A stretch of 64,000 nucleotides of DNA, from contig NC_092572.1 of assembly GCF_037975245.1 (NCBI RefSeq), positions 33,143,989 to 33,207,988 of the forward strand, read 5' to 3'. The number at the start of each line of letters is the position of its first letter. The first letter of the stretch is position 1. This stretch comes from Apostichopus japonicus. Lineage: Eukaryota; Echinodermata; Holothuroidea; Aspidochirotida; Stichopodidae. Position numbers and translations under genes: made by a program. The notes beneath the pieces were generated by a model. It ran no database searches. It was not told the origin of the DNA and saw nothing but the letters and a program-made list of their open reading frames with translations. Below are positions 11,186 to 22,260 of this stretch, piece after piece.

Positions 11186-11540
11186 GCCCAGATGAACTGC
11201 GCTTACGGTGGTTTTACACGGAAATATTCGGGCATCATGATGCTAAATAAAGAAAATCATGGAATTGTCGGGCAAAAATTTGAAAAAGATTCGGGCAAGC
11301 TACTGCATATTTATATATATATATATATATGTATATATTTCCAGAGGACAAGAAATTCGGGCAAAAGTCCTGAACAATTCGGGCAGCCTAAGAGGAGAAA
11401 AATATATATATATATATTTTTTTTTCTCCTCTTAGGCTGCCCGAATTTTTCAGGACTTTTGCCCGAATTTCTTGTCCTCTGGAAATTTGGGGGGGGGGGG
11501 GCAGTCGGCCCCCTGCCCCCCGCCTCGTACGCCTATGATT
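11186..11540. mobile_element. Repeat element containing a long hairpin
   Basis: Begins near a GGTAGCCCAGATG stretch and ends in a poly-G run (11489-11501) followed by GCCCCCTGCCCCCCGCCTCGTACGCCTATG. The reverse complement of this end, CATAGGCGTACGAGGCG, resembles the head of the repeat at 7.6 kb. Three TTCGGGCA words precede the hairpin and are repeated within it. No target duplication or protein could be recognised. Confidence 0.55.
11337..11486. repeat. Near-perfect inverted repeat (about 66-bp arms)
   Basis: The left arm 11337-11402 and right arm 11421-11486 are reverse complements with only a few mismatches, around an AT-alternating centre. Key words are CCAGAGGACAAGAAATTCGG at the outer left and AAATTTCTTGTCCTCTGG at the outer right; CCTAAGAGGAGAAA and its complement flank the centre. 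The DNA could extrude as a cruciform, and a transcript would form a long double-stranded hairpin. ORFs on both strands here are by-products of the symmetry. Confidence 0.93.
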
Positions 11541-11819
11541 ACTCAGCATATCTCTGTTGCACATTGACCTTACTGAAGATTCTGCACACTGTATAGTGAC
11601 AGCAACAAGTATCATTGTGAACTTTGTTTTGCCATTTACTTCGCCTGCAGCCCTTCTGTACAACCATATAGTAACATTGAACAAATTCAAAGCACTTACA
11701 TGAATCTTGCAGTGATATTTCTGTGCCTGGTGGGGGATGGTTAGTTGGGGGGGGGGGAGATATTAACGATATTATTTTATAAAACTTAAAGTACCCCGCA
11801 AAAGTGCCCCTCTTTGTAA

Positions 11820-13260
11820 TACGAAATGATCTTTACTAATACAAATGACCTCTTATAAATTTGTAACTTTGTAAAAATGCCCTTTTTTTTATTTTGATGT
11901 ACCATATTGTTGAATATATTAATGCAATTACAATAAAAATATTCTCTTTTGTCAAAACAGTACATTCAACATTGCTGTATTTTGTGGTACGGCATGCACA
12001 GAAAACAGTTTTGCCGGAAATTTTATATATAACTTGGTGGTCTTTAGCCCCACTGCCCATTGGAGTGTGTCCCCCACCCCACCCCACCCCACACTCCTCA
12101 GGATTTAAAACTCTTCCGCCGTCACTGGTAGAACGAGATATGGACAGACGAAAACCATTCCCAACTAGGCAGAGATTGATCAGTTTTATTAAAGAAGAAC
12201 AAAAAAGAATTGAATCCAGTTATATCATTCAAATAAATTCGAAAAGCACAATATTTATCAGATTAATCAATATTTATCAGATTATTCAATATTCTCGCAA
12301 CCAAGTTTGCTGTTTGATCTGATTAGTTTCAATTTTCACTCTTTCTACTGAATGAGATGGTCGAGCGCCCTCGAAAGCAAAAGTTATTTGTCCGCGCTCT
12401 GGTGGTCACTTACACCGAAGATGTCATACGCCCTCAATTAAGCACACGATTATATTGGTTATGGTAAAGTGATGGTTATTGTTAGAATAAATATAGCATT
12501 CCAAATATCAAGTTGATAAAACATTGTTAGATTAGACAGACATGTTGATTATTATTGTCTTGCAAGGAATGATGAACTGAAGTTCTACTCGCCATGTAGT
12601 GAACTCACAGAATAAACTCGTTCGATATTTGATCGAGTCATTTTGATTTCAATGGGGCTCTCCAGTGCCTATCCGAGGGTGTTGTCATATAGGTCCTAAC
12701 AGAATTCAGACTGTAGGTCCTAACGTGCTTTATATGTACAGTTTACAAAACTATGCTCTAAAATAACACGATGTCGTAAATGCACAACACTCACAAGCAT
12801 ACGAACACGCAGGGGGAATTAATATGCAGAGGCGTAATAACAAATGAATGATTTTGAACTTTTTTTTGCTCCTGTAAAAACCTTGCAAATATAACATCAT
12901 TTTACAACTAAGCACCCGTAATGATGTAGTTTTAAATGCGAGGGGAGTACCTCCTCCCCGTAAGGCCCCTCTTTAAAGCCGACACATTCACCAAAATAAT
13001 TCAAGTGAAAACGTGTCACCGAAAAATAAAAATAATTGGAAAGGAAAGGAAAACCAGGGCCATAAGACGTGTTTATTGTTGCTCTGTATGCGTGAGTTGA
13101 CTATCAGTACTCTTGAATAAAATGTTATTTTGTTATGACGTTTATTTAATCTGAAGCATCTATAGTATGAAAATATGAAGTCTGTTAATTTGACTGAAAT
13201 TATCAATAAATGGAGGAAAAAAAAAAAAAAAACTCTTGAATAAAATAATGATAACTGTTA
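11820..13260. repeat. Second segmental duplication, copy A
   Basis: Colinear with 20560-22260. Shared words include TTCTCTTTTGT, AAACTCTTCCGCCG/AAACCCCTTCCGCCG, TGAT.AGTTTCAA.TTT, CACTTA.ACCGAAGA, AACACTAACAAGCAT/AACACTCACAAGCAT, GAACACGC, CTAAGCACCCGTAATGATGTA, and GAAAACCAGGGCCATA.GACG near the right end. Both copies lie in the same orientation about 8.8 kb apart. Each has private insertions, so the event is old. No protein-coding potential was recognised. Confidence 0.85.
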
Positions 13261-13399
13261 TTCATGTTCAGGAATTGTGTATTTTCTTATATCTTTAAAA
13301 AAAATCTTTACACAATGGCTTTGCCTTTTTACCATTTAATCCCGTTTTTCCTTTTACATCTGTCATTAACATTTAACATAAATCAAGGTGGTTTCATTA

Positions 13400-13720
13400 T
13401 CACACAGGGACGGATCCAGGATTTTCGAAAAGCGGAGGGGAGAGGAAGGGGGCGGTAAGGTTTTCCCGAGGTACAGGAATTGTCATGATTAATACCTAAG
13501 CGGAGCGCCACCATCAGTTGGCGTGTAGCAGAACAAACACATTCTTGACAAAATTGCCTCCCGAGGATTGCCGGAAATAGCTCTTCCCGAGCCTTATTAG
13601 TTGCATTTAAAAAAAAAAATGAGCTCTTACGTGTTGGAAATTTAAAAATAAGTAAATTCGAAAACAAAATCGGTAAAGTCACTTTGTAGGGGAAGAAAAT
13701 GACTTTACTCTATATTCGAT
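13400..13720 (+). repeat. Hairpin-core dispersed repeat, copy 2
   Basis: Starts with ACGGATCCAGGATTTTCG, carries the core CTAAGCGGAGCGCCACCATC at 13496-13515 followed by AGTTGGCGTGTAGC, and continues with GATTGCCGGAAA and CTTCCCGAGCCTTATTAG to GTCACTTTGTAGGGG. The GCGCCA stem pairs with TGGCGT, so one pair becomes G-U wobble compared with copy 1 and the fold is retained. Confidence 0.8.
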
Positions 13721-13729
13721 GTTCTACAC

Positions 13730-15940
13730 AGGTAATTGAAGGTAATCATATTTAGTAAATCACGTGACATAAATATATTTCCATGACAGTTGGTCTTAGA
13801 AAGGTTCGAATTCGTGTTGATTGCAACTAGTGGATGTACTTGTAGGTATACAATAATTGCTATTCGTAAATAACCAGATATAACAATACGCAGAGCATTC
13901 TGATAGTAGCTGTAGCCTTTATATACTGTGTTATTTAGGTGTAATTTGCTAGGTTTGTGTTATTATTATTATTTGTTTTACATGCCAAACAGGGACTTAG
14001 TGTGGGCACCTAGTGAGCTGAAAAGATGAGTCGTGTGGGGGACTGGGGGCCGCTGCCCCCTAGTTAGTAGGCTAAAAAGGCCTTGATGTATGGTTGATGA
14101 AGTTAGTAGAATGACGATACCAGAAAGGCATGCGTCGAAGATGCGAGCTATCTAGGGGGTCCGAGGTAATTCCCCGGAAAACTTAGCACTTTTGGACGTC
14201 AAATGGTGCAATGTGATGCACATATAATCCTTATACATAGATAGGATCAAGTGAGTCATTGGAAATTTTTCTCGTACACAAGGAATTACGATTATTTTCC
14301 AAATATTTATGAGTGGGGGGGGTGGGAGGGGGACGAAGACATTACGTCCCCAACCAAATAATTGGGATGGGGGAAACATCTTTGCAAGAAATTTTCAAGA
14401 ATTGACAAAGCGATAAGTATTACAACAAATTGGCAGTGGTGTGCAAATAATATAACTCTTATGCTGTGTAACCAGCTTTGGGAATGCATTATCTTCTAAA
14501 TTTGCTAAATTGGACAACAAAATTCCACAACTTGCAAAGTACCGAAGAAAACCAGTATTTACGCTTATTTGAAATAATAGAATCAAATTCACCAGTTTAG
14601 GGAATATTTTTAGAATAGCCTTTGGCGGTTTATTTCTGACATTATTCCTCATTCACGAGTATGGCACTTTAGACCCACCATATAGGCCTACATAGACACA
14701 TGGTTAGATGATTGAAAGTATTATAAGAAGATTGAACATTACATGGTTTAGTCAGATAACTATGGACACAAAATGTTACTTAAATTGTTAGTAAAATCTT
14801 CCTCTTTATAATCCATTGAAAGAGCAAAGAGAACACAGATTTGTTTTTTTCTATTTTGGGACAAGAATTTTCAACAAATTTGAAAAATTTGGCCACACTT
14901 CAAACTTCGCGGCTCGAGGGCAGGGAAAGGTTTTGGTGTGATTATCTGATAATATATCGTCCTTGCCGTGACCAACTCAATTATACATTGGGGATAGCAT
15001 TCAATAATATATACACAATTACAAGGCTCTAATTTAATACTGTCGTTGTCATCTCATGAGGAATATAAGCTAATATCTAGAGAAATGTCTTGGTAATGAG
15101 TTATTAGTGTGAATCAACTTAAATGTTACCAATACTTGTCAACACGAGACGTTCATGTTATTGGCCTTTTCACACAAGTCGAATTCTCCAAATCGTGGAG
15201 TCTAACTCCGTGAAATTAATTTCCACAACGATTGTCCGACAGGTAGTAAATAAATAAAAGAACATCACTCACCAGCGGTCTATTCTCATACCAAGGCTGT
15301 TCTCCCGGACAATCCCCAGTAACTGTAGCTTTCAAATTTCCGGCTGATAGGTATACGTGCAGGCCTATAGTAGTACTGTTATATACTGGTAAAGGAAGGA
15401 ATCTAACAACCGTGATTGCTCCTACTGACCATTCCTTTCTACGATCCCGTCAGCTACCATGGGGCTTAATGAACAGGAGCAAGGCAAACAGGGGAAGGGG
15501 AGGGGGGGGGGTACCTAACACTGAAAACTGCGACTGAATAAACAGGGTTATGATGTTCTAGTGTAAAAGAATCTTGAACTTTTCTTATGCAAATTAAATA
15601 AATTAAGTTATCTGTGGCATGCGTTGCTGGTTATTATGATTACGTAGCTATGTGCTTCTTTGTTACGCTAGACAATCTGTTTTGCTTGATATAAAAGCAA
15701 GAAGCCATTATGTTCGTAGAGTTATTATTCTTTCTTTATATATCTTAAATCTCGTTGATATTTCGCTGATGACTCGTTACCTGTTTTCAATATTTCGTAT
15801 AATATATTTCAATATGTCAGTGTTCAACTTTTGCGTTTTCGTGATCCCTTTGATACTATTTATTTAAATACTTTATCTTCAGCTTACTGAGTTGGCTTCA
15901 TCAATTCCAATCTATCTGGAGTAAGAGATCAAGAGATATT
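13730..15940. other. AT-rich region without recognisable genes
   Basis: About 2.2 kb. A GGGGGACTGGGGGCCGCTGC patch at about 14037-14056 and a poly-G run at 15502-15511 are the only compositional features. ORFs on both strands are shorter than 86 codons and show no domain or conserved motif. No RNA gene or transposon terminus could be recognised. Confidence 0.5.
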
Positions 15941-15959
15941 CTAAAAATAATTATAATTA

Positions 15960-16260
15960 TAATCATCGTCATCGTCGTCGTCGTCGTCATCGTCATCGTC
16001 ATCCCAGCAAACACAAAAACGTTTTTAAAACGTTATTCAAACGTTTCGTCTTTTGTTTTAATAACGTTAATTGTGGAGTAATAAATATGTCACGAAAACG
16101 TTTTCAGGCTATTATTTCTAAACATTTTTTCGTTAAAACATTAATATAACATTAATATTTCATAAAAACGTTATGCCGACGTTTTCATAACACCACATTT
16201 AACTTTATTAAAACATATTGATAACATCGTCGTCGTCGTCGTCGTCGTTATTATTATTCC
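15960..16260. repeat. AACGTT-rich patch between two CGT microsatellites
   Basis: A (CGT/CAT)n run at about 15966-16002 and a second (CGT)n run at about 16227-16249 enclose some 220 bp in which AACGTT and AAAACGTT words recur about every 15-25 bases, starting with CAGCAAACACAAAAACGTTT. AACGTT is its own reverse complement, so the pattern reads the same on both strands. It resembles a short non-autonomous mobile repeat with microsatellite ends; the superfamily cannot be assigned. Confidence 0.7.
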
Positions 16261-17221
16261 TAACCTTTAATATATTTGAAAAAATGTTACAACAGAATAA
16301 CTAACTGCTAACTTGATATGTCCAAAAACTAGAGCATTCATTTAATAAAACATCACTGTTTTTTGGGAATTTTGGAAAAGTTTCATTTGAATTTTCTAGC
16401 TGATTATAGCGGATTTCGTTGTGATGCAGACACAATATAGTCTCAACATAAATTCTCATTACATATCGCAGTGATGATCATGCCCAACGTATAGTCACTA
16501 AAGTTTAAAGATTAATCGCATGTTTTTAACTTAAATAAATACCTCGAGTAAATTACAGAACATTTATTTTTAAACCTTTGCATAGAAATGATCGGTTAAG
16601 TGAATATGAAAACGCTATAGTGCATGTTAGATGATGTGATTGTAAGAAACTGCCCTGTCTGTCTAGTTGTCTGACGAGTATTCAAACAATAATTGATCTA
16701 TTGAGCACGCCCTCTATTAATCAATAATTATCGTTGCTGGTCAGAATTAGAGCGTCCTGCTACATCCATGTGTATAGTTTAGTGACAACAATTGCAGGAT
16801 ATTTAAATATATGCAAATAAAACGTGACTCTTTAATACAGATAATAAACTACATTGTAATAGGATTTCAGTATTGGACAGAATAGAAAAACAACTTAATA
16901 AGATGTTTTGAATGTACAGAGATTATAACATTAATGTATATACCAAGACAAACGGGTTACCGACGGATACATTTATTTGTACTTGAATCAGCTTTTCTAG
17001 TTGATTTTGATAATTGTTGGTTGATACTAAACGTCCATTGCAATGTATAAGACATAAGCTTGAATAGACAAATTACCATTTAGACAGTAAGTTACAGATG
17101 CCGAAAATGAAAACAAAATCCCATTATTGTTTAACAAAAGGTTAGTGTGACACGGCTCCGCGCGACGAAATGTTAAGACTTGAGCATTAAGAATTACGCA
17201 CCTTCACTTAGTGACGTCACT
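16261..17221. other. AT-rich spacer, no feature recognised
   Basis: About 960 bp of AT-rich sequence with no ORF of useful length, tandem array, RNA gene or transposon end that could be recognised. Confidence 0.5.
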
Positions 17222-17720
17222 CTAGGGTTATATTTTCATAAGAACATGACAATGATATATTACTTTGACTTTGCAGCAAACTATGAAGGTTTGTGAAAAT
17301 GTCGAGGGAACGCTAGCCTAAATATCATAATAATATTAACGGTGACAAGAATCATTAGAGGTTAATTGATCGATTAAAAACATGTAACCCCGGGAATATT
17401 GATCGCTCATTTGTTAAAAAAGTAAATAAAACAATTCCCCTAAATTTAAAGTCAAATCAAGAAATTGAAAACATAGGAATTAACAGAACATTTGCTATCA
17501 GTGTGTTGGGTTATATTATACAATGATATATTATTTTATTTGCAGCAATTCTTGGAAGGTTTATGAAAATGTCAACTGAACGCAAAGCCTGAATAAATGT
17601 CACAACACTATCAATGTTGCCAATAAGGATGGTCGGTTTATTGATCAGTTATCAACAAATTCACATTGTCTTACTCCCCCAAATAAAATAAAAATATTCC
17701 AGTGACTTACATTTGACAAT
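17222..17720 (+). repeat. Old two-copy tandem duplication (about 284-bp offset)
   Basis: GGGTTATATT, ACAATGATATATTA, TTTGCAGCAA, GAAGGTTT.TGAAAATGTC and ATTGATC.. occur in the same order at 17226-17380 and again at 17512-17650. The copies are much diverged. No coding function is apparent. Confidence 0.7.
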
Positions 17721-18458
17721 CATGAATTGCTAGATAGGTTTTTAGAGTCAACTGAAAAGTATGTTCCAAGATTAACTATAGCCAATAAATGGAGCCAAAG
17801 GGAGGGTAAAGCTCAGTGACATACTACCCCCTCCCCACCTCCAATGGTCAGTATAGGGGTTTGTATTCTGCCGTGGAAGAATGAGACACACTGTACGGGT
17901 GCACTCCCATCTCCCCTCCCCCCCCCCCCCCACGTCATTTCATTGTCTCAACCTCACAGAAAGTATTTATTAGCAAAACCTTGCGTTAGTCTAAATTTTA
18001 AAAACAATTCTAGGGTGACGGCTTCAATAGCCCGGAAATAAAACATGTTCGTTCATTCAAATTGCTCGTAATTTCCAAGTTAGTTTTCCGTTGATTTATC
18101 TTACCAAGCCATGATTTCTATGAACGGAGGAAAGCCGGTGTAGTAAAGACATCAGTGATGCCCTCCAATTTATTAATGGGTTTAGATGTTTTCAAATTAG
18201 ATTTTAAATCATTTGAAATCACTGTGAATAATATTAAATAGGCAAAAGGTGCATGAGCGTCCAGAGACAACACGGTTAGGACCTGGATTCAATTACATTA
18301 CCCGGCACCATCTGTGCACAGTTCATTATTCGATATTTTCCCAGCCCCTCCGTATTTTACCCGACCAGCAAAGTGAGTGCGTTACCCGAGACTGTGGGGG
18401 GGGTGTTAACCATAATTTGATAACTGTTAGTAAACACTCAAAATTGCCCCTCTATACC
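17721..18458. repeat. Spacer with a third, diverged piece of the left duplication
   Basis: At about 18060-18200, TTCCGTTGATT, GATTTCTATGAACGGA and GGGTTTAGATGTTTTCAAATTA follow the order seen at 4430-4545 in the left duplication. Proline-rich ORFs in this stretch come from a poly-C run at 17919-17931. No gene could be recognised. Confidence 0.55.
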
Positions 18459-18985
18459 AGGTGCGTATCCAGGAGGGGCGTTGGGGGCGCGCGCCCCCCG
18501 GGTAAGAAAAAGAGAAGAGAAAAAAAAGAGAAGAAAAAAGGAAAAAAGAGGGGAAAAAGAGGAGGAGGAGAGGAAGGAAGGGAAAAGAAAAAGAAAAAAG
18601 AGAGAAAAAGGAGAAAAAGAGGGAGTAAAGGCAAAACGCGAAGACACCGGGAAGAGAAAGAAGAACAGTGACGTCATTACAGCGCTGAAGGGTAGCCAGT
18701 GACGGATCAATGATTTCGTAAAAGTGTGACTCACCCAACCCCTTACACCGACAACTCCATGTTTTGACGTTTCCATTTTCCTCTATCACTAATGATCTAT
18801 ATATATACTATATACGGTCTATCATAACGCGTGTGTAGAATTGTGCTATGAAACCAACTGTGGCTGGTCTCGAACTCGACCGTGTCGTCGGGGAACATGA
18901 CTCATTTTGGGATGGGGCGACCGCCCGCCCCCCCCCCCCCATTCAGCATTTTTTTTAATGATATCGCTAAGAAATTTCAAAATAG
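18459..18985 (+). repeat. Purine-rich dispersed repeat, copy 1
   Basis: Colinear with 31768-32330. Starts CAGGTGCGTATCCAGG, passes through the palindrome GGGGGCGCGCGCCCCC, then about 170 bases that are almost entirely A and G on the plus strand, then AGGGTAGCCAGTGACGGATC, ACCGACAACTCCAT, GGTCTATCATAACGCGTGTG and CTGTGGCTGGTCTCGAACTC, and ends in a CGACCGCCCGCC..poly-C stretch. The lysine/glutamate/arginine-rich ORFs on one strand and phenylalanine/leucine-rich ORFs on the other come from the purine tract and are not genes. Confidence 0.9.
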
Positions 18986-19170
18986 AAAGTGCTTAGAGGC
19001 AACTTACAAGGCCTGGGAAGTGTCATTTCCAGCGATCTGGGAGACATTTTTGGCCAAAATTTGCTTGTACGCTTCGCGCCAACTCATGGTGACGCTACAC
19101 TTAGATAATTTGCCTACAGGCTTCGCCACTCCCTTGGCAAATTCCTCGCTACGCGCCTGTTCGAATTTGT
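18940..19170 (-). repeat. Hairpin-core dispersed repeat, copy 3
   Basis: Minus-strand copy. Plus-strand words CTTGTACGCTTCGCGCCAAC at 19065-19084 and TCATGGTGACGCTACACTTAG are the complement of the conserved core. The stem here is GCGTCA with TGGCGC, so one C-G pair is changed to a U-G wobble. It abuts the poly-C end of the purine-rich repeat at 18.46-18.98 kb; the two may form one composite unit. Confidence 0.75.
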
Positions 19171-19659
19171 AACGCAAACAGCAGATATCACATCATATCA
19201 GTGAGCATGAAAATGGCGTTCCAGGATGAAAAGCCTCAAAACTGTCCGACTTGCCTGAAAAAATAACCAAACATTTTTCGCGCACGAGTTCAACGTGTTC
19301 ATGTCAATATCATATAAGCAAGCATCGGTTATTACATCGCATGCCATCATGTACCGTACGGTCCGTTAAAATTGCGCAGTATACCGTGGGATGCTAATGT
19401 AAACAACGACATGTCTCATGTAGATGTATAAAAAGCAGGGAGGTCCAATTATGTCAAAACTCTCTTTTACATTAGTAATGGCGAATTAGGGCCTGCACCC
19501 CCGCCGTCCATATGGTCAGGGGCGGATACCCCCCTGACGGACTCAAATGGACTGCTGGCGCCTTTTTCAGCTCTTTACCACTTTTTACTTTTTATTGCGC
19601 TCTCATCTACGTATTGACATTTGTCACATTTTGTTGGTGTAATTTGGCGATGACACCTT
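19171..19659. other. Spacer between hairpin-core copies
   Basis: Nothing recognised beyond repeat-like scraps such as GTCAGGGGCGGATACCCCCC near 19515. There is no ORF of useful length. Confidence 0.5.
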
Positions 19660-19875
19660 ATTCTTCGTTTATCTAAAAATTAGTTAGGCCCGGAAAGGGT
19701 CATTTCCGGCGATCTAGGGAGTATCTTTACTCAAAAATTTTCTGTACGCTACGCGCCAACCAGTGGTGGCGCTCCGCTTAGATAGTGTCGAAAGCGCCCC
19801 TACAGACCATTCTCGCCCCTCCTGATCAATACCCCTAGCTCCGCCACTGCCGCCGCGCCTCCTACGCCTATGTGT
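19660..19875 (-). repeat. Hairpin-core dispersed repeat, copy 4
   Basis: Minus-strand copy with GTACGCTACGCGCCAACCAG at 19744-19763 and TGGTGGCGCTCCGCTTAGAT after it, preceded by GGCCCGGAAAGGGTCATTTC and GGCGATCTAGGGAG. It ends at CTCCTACGCCTATGTG, the complement of an ATAGGCGTA.GAG head. The stem GCGCCA/TGGCGC is intact. Confidence 0.8.
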
Positions 19876-20394
19876 GTATTGTTCGGTTTCGGAAATATCT
19901 GCTATTTATTTTCATTTCCTTCATCAAAGTTTTATAATAGCCGTTAGAACAGGTTTTTATATGTGTACACCAATAAATTAACTGTGTCTGAATTTTCGAA
20001 AATTTCTGACCAACATTCTACATCACACTTCCCTCTACTCGTGCAATTTTGACCGGTCTGTTAGGGGTTGAAGGAAGTTTTTTCTATATTGGTTGTCCAT
20101 AGATGAAATTTTGTACAACATTATGGGTATGTTTTGAAGTGAGTTTATTCACGAGAAATGCGAATTTTCAAATTCTGAACAAATATGGGGCTTAAAACCT
20201 TGAAAAGTGGGGCTGACGGGTATTGTGGGCCGTGACGTAGAATCACCTACAAAAGCAAAGACCCACAGGAGATGCGATCAGGTCGAACATGATGTGTGCC
20301 GGGTTGACAATCTTCAAAAAGGTTTGGATGGAGAAAAAAAAAACTATTAGGAAATACTTGGTTCTCAGGCAAAAAGTGTACATCTGGTTGGTCA
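19876..20394. other. AT-rich spacer
   Basis: About 520 bp with no convincing ORF. An AGAAAAAAAAAACTATTAGG A-run near 20331-20345 is the only simple feature. Confidence 0.45.
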
Positions 20395-20545
20395 TTTCAA
20401 GCCCGAGAAGTGCCGTTTCCGGTGATCTGGGGGGTTTCAAAACAAGACATTTTCTTGTACGCTGCGCGCCAACCGATGGTGGCGCTCCGCTTAGATAGTA
20501 ATTCCCCCCTCGGGTTTGAAAATCCTGGATACGCGCCTGTATATG
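20395..20545 (-). repeat. Hairpin-core dispersed repeat, copy 5
   Basis: Minus-strand copy: TTGTACGCTGCGCGCCAACC at 20455-20474, GATGGTGGCGCTCCGCTTAG at 20475-20494 and the head complement AAAATCCTGGATACGCGCCT at 20519-20538. The head thus reads AGGCGCGTATCCAGGATTTT, closely similar to the start of the purine-rich repeat at 18.46 and 31.77 kb, which ties those families together. The stem is intact. Confidence 0.85.
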
Positions 20546-20559
20546 TAAAAGAAATGCTC

Positions 20560-22260
20560 ATTTTCAATGACATGTACCCTTCTCAAATTTCATTAGTTGG
20601 TTAAAAAGCCCTTTTAGTTTTATTAACCATTATTAATAACGACGATAATTTTTAATTACCATGTGCCATTTTGTTGAACATTTTCATACAAGTGAAATTA
20701 ACAAGTTCTCTTTTGTTAGACAAATTTCAAAACTGAAATTTGTGCTATACGGAATGGACGGAGAATATTTTGTCTCGGAAGTTTGGAGGTAACTTCGTGG
20801 TTTTTCACTCAAATAAATGTCGCAAATCCCACTTTCCCTCGATGTATGCGCCCCCCTCCTCCACAGGATTGAAACCCCTTCCGCCGCCCCTGGGAGAACG
20901 AGACAATGAACAGAACAAAGGTCACATGGTTCCACAATATATATATTCCACATAGTAAGATTATCGTTCATCATTCATCCTAGTGTTCTCAATTGCTTCA
21001 ATGAGATTGGGAGAGACTGCCAGAAGCCAATCTAAATCACTCTTGTAGATTTCAGAACTTATGACATGCTGGTCGCCCCGTGTTATAGCATACATTGTAT
21101 TACTGCATAATATGTATGAGATAATGCAATAGACTAATACCTTTTTTTGTGTTCTTGATCTGACTAGTTTCAAGTTTTACTCTTCTTTTTCGAGAAAATA
21201 AGTAAAAGTTGTTATTCCGCGAGACAGCGGCCACTTAGACCGAAGAAGTCGTACGTCCTCAATTTAGGTCGACAGACGCACACGATTAAGCAAGTTATGG
21301 TAAATTAAACTATCACGATGGCGTAAAAGCACAACACTAACAAGCATATGAACACGCGGGTGAATTTTATGCCTACGCATAGGCGTAGCAATAGGAGGAT
21401 CAGGCAGTCCATTGAACAGGGACAGCAATATCCAGGGACCCCCAATATCGAGGAACCTCCAATATCCAGGGTCACCAAGTGTTCGTTCCAACATTTTGAG
21501 CCAATGGATAACAACAGTCAGTCATGTTTATGCAAGAAATATTGATATTTGCAACCGTGTCTATGCCTCAGTCTGTTTCATCTCAAAGAGTTGACAACAT
21601 GTGAATTGTACACTGCCCTCACTCAGGTACGGAATATCCGACCTGCTTTATCACAGTTATGTACTACATTGAACCGTATTGAACTGGTAGTTCTTGAATT
21701 TAAAGCAAGCTTTGTCGGAAATGCAAAGCAATTAACAAACTAAAATGTCTATACAACAATACAGACCTTCAGTTCATATTTACACTATGATTGTTAGATA
21801 TACCACATCCTGTAACTTAGAATATATGTGATATCACACGTCATTTCCCCCTAATAACCGGGTATTGAAACTTGACACTTTTTTTAAGGTTGTAAATGTT
21901 TGGTAGGTTCACCCAAAATTGAGAGAAAAAGAAATATTGGCGATGAATGTAGTGAAAAATGAATGATCTTGAACATCAACTTTTCCTGTAAAAAACTAAG
22001 CACCCGTAATGATGTAAAAGTATTTAATGCTAGGGGGATACTCCTATCCGTACGTCTCCTTTCCAATGCCGCAATATTCACCAAGATAATTAGAGTAAAC
22101 ATTGGTACCACCAAGCAAAACAATTAAAATTAAATGGAAAACCAGGGCCATACGACGTGATTACTGATAACTATGAGCCTCTTATACCGTGCATGCGGAG
22201 CTGACTATCTGGACTCTGGAATCAAATAATGATGAATTTGTTCTCTCCTTAAAGCTAGTT
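20560..22260. repeat. Second segmental duplication, copy B
   Basis: Direct-orientation partner of 11820-13260. It has about 400 bp of private sequence around 21370-21940, including three 17-bp units starting AATATCCAGGG/AATATCGAGGA at 21427-21477. Its right end shares CTAAGCACCCGTAATGATGT (21992-22011) and AAAACCAGGGCCATA with copy A. Confidence 0.85.

Noticed and set aside
18249-18789. Lys/Glu-rich and Phe/Leu/Ser-rich proteins on opposite strands
   Set aside because: Both come from an A/G-only tract of a dispersed repeat; the same false ORFs recur at 31.7-32.0 kb.
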